Positions 33,975-46,000 of a DNA stretch of 64,000 nt are shown one piece after another. Under the pieces are notes generated by a model. That model searched no databases. It saw nothing but the letters and a program-made list of their open reading frames with translations, and had not been told where the DNA came from. The position numbers and the translations under genes were made by a program. Source of the DNA: Ephydatia muelleri. Its lineage: Eukaryota > Porifera > Demospongiae > Spongillida > Spongillidae. Each line of letters starts with the position of its first letter. Positions within the stretch are counted from its first letter, which is position 1. The stretch spans positions 6,474,888-6,538,887 of the forward strand of contig JABACO010000001.1 of NCBI GenBank assembly GCA_013339895.1, read 5' to 3'.

Positions 33975-34357
33975 CAAAGTATGAAATTGCAGAAGAACTT
34001 TTGTCTAGCAATCTACAGCTTCAGGTAAGTGCTTATCTGCATAATCATTTCCTACACCTACATCAGGTTGTGCGCCCACAAGCTCACCTCATTCAATGCA
34101 TAGATTCTTTGAACTACATCAGTAAAGAAGATATTGATGATGCAGTAAATTGGAATTGGTAAATAAGATTAATTTCTATCATAGAATGTCTTCGAGGATC
34201 CAGAACCAAATGGAGAAGTGGAACAGGATTTGATGATGGAGCTGGACTACCGGACCTTACATGAAAATGTTGAGATGTGTGTGTATGTGTGTGTGTGTTT
34301 GTGTGTTTATATAGATACTGTTATCTTTCTTTATGAAGTATGTATCCGTTGTATTTA
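33975..34357 (+). CDS. Possible 3' exons of an unknown gene
   Basis: Three consecutive exons keep one frame with good splice sites: about 33980-34024 (YEIAEELLSSNLQLQ, donor GTAAGT), 34067-34144 (VVRPQAHLIQCIDSL..., donor GTAAAT) and 34185-34357 (NVFEDPEPNGEVEQDLMMEL, running into GT-rich codons and a stop). AATAAA follows near 34396. Introns are about 40 bp. No family recognised; the acidic, hydrophilic sequence and the splice consensus are the only evidence. Upstream exons were not found. Confidence 0.4.
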
Positions 34358-35120
34358 ACTGCTCTTGTGCATAGACTTTGTACAGTACATAGTGAATAAA
34401 ATATATAGTTTTTTTTGGATTTCCATCATATGTAGGAGTAAAGCATTATACTTCTTCCAGGTTATATCTTTGCAGTAAATCACACCATAGAAAAAACACT
34501 GTCTTCCAAGGATTCTGAAGTATATTTAACTACAATAGGAATTCATTAAATGTATGTATGCAGAACAGCATGACGTTGCATTATTTCTTTAAGGTAACCA
34601 TTTTCCTGCAGAATATCACAGATGCGGACCTTTAAATTGTGGCGGCAAGAAGCAAAACATTACGCTACCTCAGCCACACGCTGCCTGCAACAATAGAGCG
34701 GCATAATTTTATACTCATTCATAATTTTATGAATACTGAATATTTTGCGACACCAAGTGCCATGAAAACATTAGCCGTAAGGTTACATGGTAATCTAATT
34801 AGTGTTGCTGAGACACGACTGTTTCCAATGGTTCACCTAGCGGTTAAAATGAAACATATGGCACTACATTTACGTAGCAACGGCACAGCCAAGTGCCAAG
34901 CGGGTATTAATTTCATTAATTCTGCATGATCTTATAGTACCACTGAAACATGAAAATTGAATCAGTGAACACCAAGCTCAATAATGAGCATAATGGAGTA
35001 TCGAGAGTAGTAACTGCGCACGTGCTATAGGTGAGCAAAATTATGACAAGCGGTTGGAGCGCACCAGTGGACAAAATTACAAATGGACACATGATAATGA
35101 GATAAAAAGTGAATGACGTA
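34358..35120. other. No gene seen
   Basis: AT-rich sequence with one 96-codon plus-strand open frame (34639-34929) that has no recognisable motif. Confidence 0.4.
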
Positions 35121-35124
35121 AATT

Positions 35125-35290
35125 TGTAGTTGGAGATCCTGCTTTCTGAGCAGGAAAGATCGATGGCCTCACTAAACATGTTTGTTGGCCAGTGATAGGA
35201 GGAACTCAAGCCTCTGATGCACGTGATGGTGGGTCTGTGATAGGAGGACCTCGAGCCTCTGATGCACTTTATTGCAGATCGCAAGTGGCA
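35125..35290 (-). pseudogene. Decayed retrotransposon C-terminus with internal tandem duplication
   Basis: Minus strand reads LRSAIKCIRGSRSSYHRP, then a second CIRG.SSSYH.PT, and EAIDLSCSESRI. The LLRSAI.CIRG.RS ... IDL.C.E.RI ending is one I know from a widespread invertebrate retroelement family. The CIRG block is present twice because about 40 bp of DNA (TGATAGGAGGACCTCGAGCC and neighbours) is tandemly duplicated. Confidence 0.6.
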
Positions 35291-35849
35291 TTTGATTTTT
35301 CGAGCGATCTGCAGTTTTCCTTAACAAGTTGTTCATCACACTATGTCAGTTGGTTGTCCAAGCGCATAGATTTCTTATTACCAGGCATTATGACTCCTGT
35401 ATTTATGGATGTTTGGTTGGAGTATAGTTACCACTTGTATTGTTTTTAAGCAATAACATATTCAGGCAGCATGCAGAAGTATGCAGAATTTGTCGCAATG
35501 CTGTGGAGGGTTTGTGGCATGAACTGCTCTCATCAACGAGGAGTACTGCACCAACATATCAGTGTGCAGATTATGAGTATTTGGAAGTGTCAAAAACCAG
35601 GACACACCGTCATTTCTATTCCAGCCGACACATAGTTAGTAATGAAGGCAGAAATGAACATACCTTGGAATAAAATTCAAAGACGTCACACTTAGCTATT
35701 GCATGAATTTAAATGGAGCATTAATTTAAAAGGTGGCTAAAGATGTGGAATATTGAAATGGCAAGTGAAAGCACGCTCAAAATGGCAAATGAGTTAATTG
35801 GTTGCAACATAAATTCTGAAGTGATACCTTTATCATTTGAGCATAAATG

Positions 35850-36560
35850 TGGTGGTGAAGTAATAAAGCCCTAGGGTCTATGTTCCTATTTTGCTCTAAA
35901 TGAATAATATGACATTGCAAGTTGGGTGCTGGTTCAATAAAATATTTTACGTAACTGATCAATTTCCACATCAGTTACTTTTTTCAAAGTTTTAAATAAA
36001 ACGATATTCTTCAGCACTTTATTCAAAATGACAGTTGATGGATGATGCACATGAATTAAATGACTATATTCAGTAGCTAGAACAGGTTCTAACTTATCAA
36101 CTACCTCTGATTGAAGACAATGCCGCCAAAAGTGCCATTTCTATTTTGGTTAATGAAGTTTCAGGCAGGTTGAACTATTTGTTTTATAAGTATATATACT
36201 TATGCACTGATGAAAGTTTTTGACTTGCCAAATAGTTCAACATGCCTTTCTGTTCTGAAACTTCTTTAACCAAAATAGAAATGGCAATGTCATCAGACAG
36301 AGCTAGTTGATGAGTTACATCTTGTTCAGCATCTGAATTTAATTCATGTAATTCATCCATCAACTGTCTTTTTGAATAGAGCTAGTGTATCATTATATTA
36401 AAAACAGTGAAGAAACACAAAAAATATGGAAATTATCGAGTTAGGTAAGATAATTGTTTGAACCAGCATCCAACTTGCAAGGTCATATTATCATTCATGT
36501 TTTTAGAGCGAAGTATCATAGCATTAATGCATTTGTATCGGAGTAATTTTCCAACTTCCA
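35850..36560. repeat. Long inverted repeat (foldback element)
   Basis: Two diverged arms of about 340 bp around a palindromic centre near 36195 (ATAAGTATATATACTTAT). Paired words include TTGCAAGTTGGGTGCTGGTT with its inverse near 36465, TATTCAAAATGACAGTTGATGG with its inverse near 36360, and ATTTCTATTTTGGTTAA with its inverse near 36270. No coding capacity. Confidence 0.8.
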
Positions 36561-36849
36561 AAGTACTACCAAATTGCATTCCTGGATTTGAATGTTGTCC
36601 CATGGTTACGACATGGCATATTGGTTTTGGCTTTTTTGGAGAATAAGGCATTGAAAATATACATCACTACTTCAATAACCTTATTCGAACATAAAGTGGT
36701 GTGCATGATCCAGTGCAAACTAGGGATTGTAGGGTCAACGTTTGTGATAGTGCTCTAGTTTTATTTGAAGTACAGTGACAAGCATATTAGAATGTCACCA
36801 AATTAATTGCTTGATTTTGATTGATTGATTGATTTACAGGTACAAAAAG

Positions 36850-37260
36850 TACACTGAGGTAAATAATGGCATGTACATGCACTTATATATTCCCTGCTAA
36901 AAATGATACACTTTACAAAAACTTGATAAGTCAATTTTAGACAGGCGTGACTTGAAGGCATCGAGACTTGTGGCTTCAATAACATTTGATGGTAATGAGT
37001 TCCACACTTTTATAACTCATTGCAAGAAAAAATTATGCCTTCAACTGTAGACTGACTAACTACCAACGTGTTTCAATTTAAGGGAGTGACCTCGTAGATT
37101 GTGGTAATTGAAGTCAATGAGAATAATATCTTCCAACCAGCTTATACACAATCTTGTAGCACTGCACAAGGTCACACAATACACCCTTCTGACATCTGTA
37201 TTCCTGTGACCGAAGATTAATATTTTTTAGTCGTATAGAAATTTCACGGACGAGAAAGCC
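36850..37260 (-). pseudogene. Decayed non-LTR retrotransposon C-terminus (CR1/L2/Jockey type)
   Basis: Minus strand shows FGHRNTDVRRVYCVTLCS, RGHSLKLKHVGS and, after frame changes, VWNSLPSNVIEATSLDAFKS. The RGHSLKL ... WNSLP..V..A.SL..FK.RL ending is characteristic of the C-terminus of CR1/L2/Jockey-like reverse-transcriptase proteins. Many stops. Confidence 0.65.
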
Positions 37261-38180
37261 CAACTCGCAAATGCATTAAAGGATAATTTACATGGTGCTG
37301 CCTGCTAGAAAAATATGAATTACATACATTTTTCATTACAGTTTGGTTGACAGATTGATGCAGAACATGTCATCAACTCTCTAGCTTAAATGGATATCTT
37401 TCTCAGACAAGAGCTGTGGCATTTTACTAGTCCGCTGGAAACCAGATGTCTGGTATTAAACTGCTGAATGCCATTCTTCTGGTCCCAGACTAGCATTTTA
37501 CGTGTAGACCTGAGAAGGAAACCTCAATAATGAGCACCGACCATAACATATCTGATGCCATGGGCGTGGCTCACGGACAATTATATGCCAGAACCAGTAC
37601 GAATGGTGCATGTCTGTTTTATGAAAGTTGCACATATATAAACACAATAGTATCAGTGCTGCATTCATGCACAACGCGCAACTCCACATTCACGTCTTAT
37701 CTGTTCATGAATTAAATTATACCTATACATGCAGTTGTATATAGCACAGAGACTAGCATCTACTTGTTTTTTTCTTTGTTAGTCAGTTATTCTTTGTTAG
37801 CTATTTTCAACAAATAACTTAGTCAGCATTCAAGCATACTGCATTATCTTCTCTGAGACATATGAAGTCCTTCTAGTTTTTGTGCGTAGTCAATCCTATA
37901 ACTCTGTGGTGATAATGCATTTTTGAAAAAATACGAAAACAAAACAGGAGTCATTAAACGATCTAGGCTTTGTAAGCTTTCTAGATCCTTAAAGTTGTAT
38001 GCAACATCATTCATATGCTTTGCAAAACTGCAGGAGACTTAACATGCTATTTTTAAAAAGTGGGCGTAACTTGAGTCATTTGTGGGTGAAAGATTGATGC
38101 ACATGATACCTACCTTCTTTGCACCATTCCATTGCCCTTCAAACCTATTGTAATGCATGTCTTCGCACAGCACCATGCTT
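37261..38180. other. No gene seen
   Basis: AT-rich sequence without recognisable coding or repeat structure. Confidence 0.4.
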
Positions 38181-38189
38181 CTTACCCTC

Positions 38190-39140
38190 ATATCTTCAGC
38201 AGTACGATGGTATTCTCAAAAAAGAGCAATACATTAAATATTCACCTCTCTAATTGACATTCTGCATGCATGGACCCAAGCTGTACTTCCAGTAAGACAT
38301 GTGGTCTCAGAATTAGGAGTGCTTTGCAGCTGGCACCTTCTTTTTCTTGATTTCTGATGCTGCCTCCTCTACTCAGGTCCATCTGATACCAATTCACCCA
38401 GTTTCCAAGAAGCTATTGGCTTGTGGACTACAGAAGGTATTACTTCCATCACCAAAAGTCATGGGTCATAGCAACTACCTTAGCCATCGAGGAGGATTTA
38501 TTGAACTCTGCAACAAATGAGACATCGAAAAGATGCCTTCTAGCAACTTTTGCAGAAGAATCAGGCATTTGGCTACATGCACTGCCATTGCCATCATCAG
38601 GGCTGAATGGATGACTCCACTGCTCAGATAACTATTAGCATACGGCTTGGCTTGGCATTTTGTAAATCTCACTGTTGCCATCACTGTGGTTGTGAATTAA
38701 CTGCCTTTGCCACCCATGGCCTTAATTTGCCACCCAAGGTCGTTACCACAGTCATAGTTTTGAATTACATCATTCACAGAGCAATAGGGGCATCTTGGAT
38801 TCCATCATGACTAAATTGAGTGGAATCTCTTGCTCTAGCTGATTGTAAAAAGCCTGACGGTGCTACCTTGGATACCAGCTTATATGGGATGCATCGTGTG
38901 TACTCATAAACCTTCTTACAGCAGAGTTGCATCACAGGGAGCAGGGATAATGGCTAACCAAGTTAAGAGAAGAAACCCTCAAATCTGGATCCCAATAAAA
39001 GGAAAACAGACTGTATCATTCATAAAAAAGATCTTGCTTTTCATGTTCGAAAGGTGTCTGGGGAACAGCAATCATTTCCACGCCTCACTGTAGCTGTACA
39101 GCGAAGTAATGCTGTCTCTCTCCTCGGCCCTTAGCTAGTG
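38190..39140 (+). pseudogene. Decayed RLE-type retrotransposon, second family
   Basis: Plus-strand relative of the copy at 21526-22812: AWTQAVLPVRH-like reading near 38270, IRLGLAFCKSHCCHHCGCEL and FATHGL (zinc knuckle), KKPDGATLDTSLYG, and the C-terminal TVAVQRSNAVSLLGP-like end near 39120. Multiple frame changes and stops. Confidence 0.7.
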
Positions 39141-39881
39141 AGAATTGTCTGGCTTATGAGGACATTGACACATATTAATTATTAATTCATTCATTTATTT
39201 CTTCTTCCTTTGTTATATAGTTTTGTATTGTTTGACAATAACTCAAAATTGATAATACAGGTTTGATAAACAGCATACCGTGCATACAAATGAATTTCTG
39301 ATGAGTCTAAAGTGCATGGATATATGTGTCTGCGTGCTCAGGGATACATAATACATACTCAAATGTGTCTTACAAATGTTAGAGCAAAGGTTAGAACTTA
39401 TGTTATACAGCATATACATATGCTGTATACATATGCCAGCTAGATAAATACATAGGCCTAACGAATGCATGTCTGATGTGAAATGCAACATATCTTGCTG
39501 GTTTCCTCATGATGAAATTGTCGAATAGCCTTCCTTGTTCAGCTTTGATGAAATACTAGCGGCTGAAGTTATTAGGAAAGGTCATGAATAATATTAGGGT
39601 TAGTAAAAGATTTATTGCATTAAGCAATAAAATGTATTCTACATCCAAACTTTGCTTCGTAAATATATATATATTAACTGCATACGCATGACTTCGTAAT
39701 TCGTCGCACCTTCGTTGCAAGTCTAATTGTCTTGTTTCATTGAAATTCATATATTGGCCAGTGAATCAAATCAGCGCGTCGTATAATCAATATTGGATTT
39801 CTATTAAACGATGTAACCAACTTTTACACCCCCTACAGAGGAGGACCAATTTTGGGTAGATCTGAAAGTGCTGTAGAAACG

Positions 39882-40093
39882 TTAGAGGACGATTTTTAAT
39901 GTCCCCCCCTCCACGGAAACCACGACTTGATTCGCTTGTAACTGCACGCACAAGTATACAAGTACACAGCAATTTCTGCAGCCAAACCTCAAACCTTTTC
40001 TCATGTTCTTCACACATTTGTACACAATAGCAACGGCGATTAGACAAAATACGGCCATTGGAATGAGAATAGCGAAAGGATCAGGGAATTCAA
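39882..40093 (-). CDS. Terminal exon: transmembrane segment and short tail
   Basis: After an acceptor (TTCTGCAG) whose phase matches the EGF exons, the exon reads [20 protein letters not shown] and continues [13 protein letters not shown]: a hydrophobic stretch of about 20 residues followed by a basic stop-transfer. This makes a type I single-pass protein with a tail of about 40 residues. Part of the tail could be intron read-through, since no downstream support exists. Confidence 0.65.
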
Positions 40094-43000
40094 CTGCAGA
40101 ACAAAAATGTCTGTTAATTGACAGGTCATTTGATACAACTGGAGTACAAACCTGCAATACTTTCTTCTTTGTATCAATATCAAAGATGGATATAGGAGGA
40201 GACAATAAAATGATGTAAAGCAGATTTGTACCTGACGCTACACTACAGTGTGCATAATACATATTTTCATCTAACACGACAGTTTTGGGTATCCTCGGAA
40301 AAACAAATAATTGAATGTAATGTAACTAGAATAATTATTCTATTGACATCTTCAGATTAAGCAATACGATATCCAACTATCCTGCCATTCATATGCATGG
40401 TTCTTACTTAAGCATACACATACACATACACAAAACTGTGTTATTCCAATGCAGTATTATTCACATTAATCAAATTACCATTTGTAGTGTTAGGAATAAG
40501 TATGTAGCCAGTTTTGTAGGCGTTATTGCACACCCAGCATACATTTCTTGACATCAAACATTCAAATACAATTAAAGCATTTTATCTAATCTTCTATTTC
40601 ACTACTTTGCATTTTACCATGGCATGTTTTCTTATCATCTGCAGCAAGTGTATATTCAGCGTGGCAAGTGCATTTGTAGCTTCTGATTGTGTTGTTGCAC
40701 AACTGAGAGCAGTAGTGTACTTTTTTTAATAATACAATAAAGCTATGAGAACAGACATGGCTAGAAATGTAGTTGAGTAATCTATAATCATATCAACATA
40801 CTTATATCAGTAAAAACTGTATAACCAGAAATGCAGTCATATGCATGTGTTAGTGTTATTGCATAGCTGAGTGCATTTATATGTCCTAAGTATGCAAACA
40901 TTAGGATTTAGAGTACAAAAAATTGCAGTTAAGGACTGCATTTGTATAGTACATTATTGCACCTCATGTTAAGGCATAGAATAATTGGATTCAAATGATG
41001 TATTATGACCAGAACTTCTAATCAAAGAAATAAAGACACCCTAAAATGTCAACTCTGAACTACAGATTTACTATCTGGAGCACATTTGTTTAATACACAA
41101 AGCCATGGCAGCCTATATTTAACTTTTAAATGGATGTAATGGAAATGCTTATATGAATCAATAGTTAAGGCAATCGACTTACCTTGAACACTCGCCTCAA
41201 ATTTCAGTGTATCTATAGAGGAGTCATAAATTATTACATGTTTTCACCACATGCAAAGCTTTCAACTGTGTTGTTGCACTATTGAGAGTAAGATTTCTTC
41301 GACCCATATATATCTATAACTCAGAATACAAGGCAATCAAGCCAATATATATTTAACTTACTATTACAAGTGTAGTTATCAGCAGCAAGGACATAACCAT
41401 CACTACAAGCACACGGGTAGCTCCCAATTGTGTTGTTGCAGAACTGTGAGCAGTTATTCATCATGTAAACACATTCATTGATGTCTGTATTAAACGAAAA
41501 GGACATGTAAACATTGTAAAAAACAAACCTACAGTACATATTATGACATGATTTATTATCAGCAGCAAGTGTGTAGCCTATGCTACAACCACATTGGTAG
41601 CTTCCAATAGTGTTATCACACAAAAGAGCACAGCTACTTGTTTCTTGCATACATTCATTGATATCTAGGATTAAAATGCAACGTATTGTAGAGAAATATT
41701 ACAAATGATCTCACCATTGCAAGATAGTTTATCTGCACTAAGTGTATAGCCAGTGTTGCAACCACATAAGTAGCTCCCAATGGTGTTATTGCATAGCTGT
41801 GAGCAACTACTTGTACCAAGTATACATTCATTGATGTCTAGAAATCAGGATAATATAGGAATCATGAGATATAATTGGGACAGTTCAGGCGAAAATGAGA
41901 ACTCGCATTTATATATAAAATGTTATATAAATGCTTCTCGTTTGAATCGTTATATCTTCCGAACGGTAAACGCTATCAACATCCTATTTTCAACGCTTCA
42001 TACCACACCATTTCTCTATGGTATAATACTTTTTGGGATCTTGCACTTGCTCCTTGCCAGTATTGCAATGTTCGATACCCCACCGGGTTCAAACCCGCCA
42101 TAACTTTCTGTAGGAGTAATGAAATCGCTTCAAATTCGGTATGTAGGTAGAGAGGTCCTATACCTATCGATTTGTTCTGTTCGTTAATTTTTATGCCATC
42201 TGTTACGGAGATACAGTTGAATAAACTACGTGCACGTTTTCCCGCTTGATTCGCGCCAATGTAATAATCCCCGCCTCCCCATACATTGAGCGGAGCGCAA
42301 TATGCCCAAATCATTTGCGCGAAACGAGCGCGAAAATGTGCGCGTAGTTTGTTCAACTGTATCTCCGTAACGGATTGCATAAAAAATAACGAACAGAACA
42401 AATAGATAGATATAGGACCTCTCCACCTACAAACCGAATTTGAAGCGATTTGATTACTCCTACAGAAAGTTATGGCGGGTTTGAACCCGGTGGGGTATCG
42501 AACGTTGCAATACTGGCAAGGAGCAAGTGAAAGACCCCGAAACATATTTTGCCATAGAGAAATGGTGTGGTATGAAGTGTTGAAAATAGGATGTTGATAG
42601 CGTTAACCGTTCGGAAGATATAGCGATTCAAACGAGAAGCATTTATATAACATTTTATATATAAATGCGAACTGTCCCATATATTATTGTGACAGTTTCC
42701 GCGAATAAAATGGGACAGTTTCCGCGAAAATTGCCCCACGGTTAAAATGTTATAAAAATGCATCGCGTTTGAATCGCTATAACTTCCCAACGGATACCGC
42801 TATCGACTTTCTATTTTCAACACTGCATAGTGAAATGGTGTAGTATGAAGTGTTGAAAATAGAAATCAATAGCGTTATCCGTTGGGAAGTTATAGCCATT
42901 CAAACGCGATGCATTTTTATAACATTGTAACTGTGGGGTCCCAATTGATATCTTACCATTGCATGTTACGTTGTCTACACCCAGTATATAGCCAGAGTTG

Positions 43001-46000
43001 CAACTACATAAGTAGCTTCCAAAGGTATTAGTACAGAGTTGATTGCAGTTACTTGTCCCAAACATACATTCATCGTCATTTAGGACTCAATGTATGGGAT
43101 AATTTGCAGCTTGCATTATGGGACATTGAGCACCTTACCATTGCATGTCCTATACTATTTGCACCAAGTGTATAACCAGTGTTACAGCTACATGCGTAGC
43201 TTCCAATGGAGTTAGTGCACAGCTGAGAACAGTTACTTCTACCATGTGTGCATTCATTGATGTCTCAAAAGGAACCATGATTTATATAATAATTATACTG
43301 GTCTTACCATTGCATGTTGCATTGTCTGTACCAACTATATATCCCGTGTTGCAATCACATAAGTAGCTTCCAATTGTATTAGTGCAGACTTGAGTGCAGT
43401 TACTTGAACCAAGCATACATTCATTGACATCTAGGATTAAATATATGGACAATTTGCAGCTAGATATTGAGCATCTCACCATTACACGTCATATCATTTG
43501 CACCGAGTGTATAGCCAGTGTTGCAACTACATAAGTAGCTTCCAATGGAGTTAGTGCACAGCTGAGAACAGTTACTTGTACCAATGCATTCATTGAATTC
43601 AGAATATACATGATGTATATATGGGTCTTTTTCCTTGAAAAGGACATAATACATGTATTTTCAAGATTTCATTTTTTTTAAATATTGTAGAGGTTTGAAA
43701 ATGCACTGTCGGAGTATCTGTCATGGAGTTGTAAGGCTCTGTAATACCCTTGCATTTCAACCAAGCGTTTCATTTCTATTGTGCATACTAGTAATTGTAT
43801 AATGTATGTGTTAGGGCCCTTTTCGCGCGAAAACAATCATGTGTATGGGTCTTTTTCCGAGAGAATGAAAAGTGGCGTATATATCGTTGCTTTTAACCTC
43901 TTCCATTATGGAGATACAGCAATGCAAAGTAAGTCCATGTTTCCTGCTCGAATCGCGCCTTTCTCTGTTTTTTCCCTTTTTTTTTGGGGGGAGGGGGGGG
44001 AGAATGGAAGCGGTTCAGGGACTGAGAAAGGCGCGATTCGAGCGGGCTTTCTTTGCATTGCTATATGAGTCTATCTCCATAAAGGAAGAGGTATAAATAA
44101 ACGATCTGCAGAAATCAATGGTGACAGGACTCCCTTACGCGCATATTGACTTTGAAGCGATTTGGACATTCCTGCAGGGAGCTACCTAGATTTTGAACCC
44201 CTCGGGGTAATATATAATATATAATTTATATTATAATTATGGGTCTAGGCAGCGAAATGGGATCTAGCGCTTTTTTTTTCATGTTTTCAAATTATATGTC
44301 CTGTACAACTTCCTTCTTACGCACTGGAAATTAGCCTGTCCATCATGGAGTTATAGGGTCCTGAATTTTTTATTACATTTTTATTGCATGCGTGGACTTC
44401 GATGCTCCTTCCTGGAAATTTTTATTAAATGCGCTAGGTCCCTTTTCACTGCCTCGACCCCATACATCAATGTCTTACCATTGCATGTTATGCTGTCTGC
44501 ACCAAGTCGATAGCCAGTGTTGCAACCACATAAGTAGCTCCCAATGGTATTAGTACAGAACTGAGTGCAGTGATGTGTCCCAAGAATGCATTCATTGACA
44601 TCTGGGATTCAAAATGTAAAACAATCATGATAATTGCTAAATATAGGTGGATGCCTCACCATTGCATGTTACATTGTCAATACCAAGTCTATAGCCAGTG
44701 TTGCATCCACATAGGTAGCTTCCAATGGTGTTAGTGCAGAAATGAGTGCAGTTACAGGTCTCAAACATGCATTCGTTGACATCTTGGATTCAATTTATGA
44801 ACATATTGTAGCTAACATCAATGCAACTTTGAGCATCTCACCATTGCATGTCATATTATCTGAACCAAGCATGTAGCCAGTGCTGCAAAGACATGAGTAG
44901 CTTCCAATTGTATTAGCACAGAGATGAGTGCAGTTACATGTCCCAACCATGCATTCATTGACATCTAGGATTCAATGTTTGGAAATTTGCAACTTGCAAC
45001 CATGGCCATCTTACCATTGCATGTTATGTTATCTACTCCTAGTATAAAACCAGTGTTGCAACTACATATGTAGCTTCCAATGGTGTTACTGCATAGTTGT
45101 GTGCAGTTACTTGTATGAAGTACGCATTCATTGACGTCTGTAAAATAGAATACAATGGTTCACAAAATATAACGTATAAATCAATGTCTTACCATTGCAT
45201 GTTATGTTGTCCATACCAAGTATATAGCCGTTGTTACAACCACATAAGTAGCTCCCAATTGTATTACTGCAGAGTTGAGTGCAATTACTTGACCCAAGTC
45301 CGCATTCATCAATATCTATTTTTAATACATGGATATTTTGCAGTAACCATATTATGACATTGAGCACCTCACCATCGCATGTTATATTACTGGCACCAAG
45401 TGTATAGCCAGTGTTGCAACCACATACGTAGCTCCCAATGGTGTTATTGCATAGCTGTGAACAGCTGCTTGTACCAAGCACGCATTCATCACAATCTAGG
45501 GACAATCATGAGATAGTTGCTAAAAATATATTGATATCTCACCATTGCATGTTACGTTGTCTGCAGCTAGTGTGTAACCAGTGTTGCAAACACATAAGTA
45601 GCTCCCAATAGTGTTATTGCATAGCTGTGAACAGCTTCTTGTACCAAGTATACATTCATTGATGTCTAGAAGTAAGAATAAATTAGGAATCATGAGATAT
45701 ATATAATTGATGCCTTACCATTGCACGTTACATTGTCTGCACCAAGTGTATAGCCAATGTTGCAATTACATAAGTAGCTTCCAATGGTGTTATTGCATAG
45801 CTGTGAACAGCTACTTGTACCAAGTATACATTCATTGATGTCTAGAAATCAGATTCTTAATTTAGGAATCATGTATATAATTGATATCTTACCATTGCAT
45901 GTTACATTGTCTGCACCAAGTGTATAGCCAGTGTTGCAACTACATAAGTAGCTCCCAATGGTATTACTGCACAGTTGAGTACAGTTACTTGTCCCAAGCA

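Noticed and set aside
39787-40047. Alternative minus-strand frame overlapping the membrane exon ([16 protein letters not shown]...)
   Set aside because: The other frame agrees in phase with the EGF exons and encodes a membrane segment with a basic stop-transfer; this one does not.
41877-42678. Open frames of about 190 codons in the foldback MITE
   Set aside because: They arise from the inverted arms, match on both strands and have no protein-like motif.
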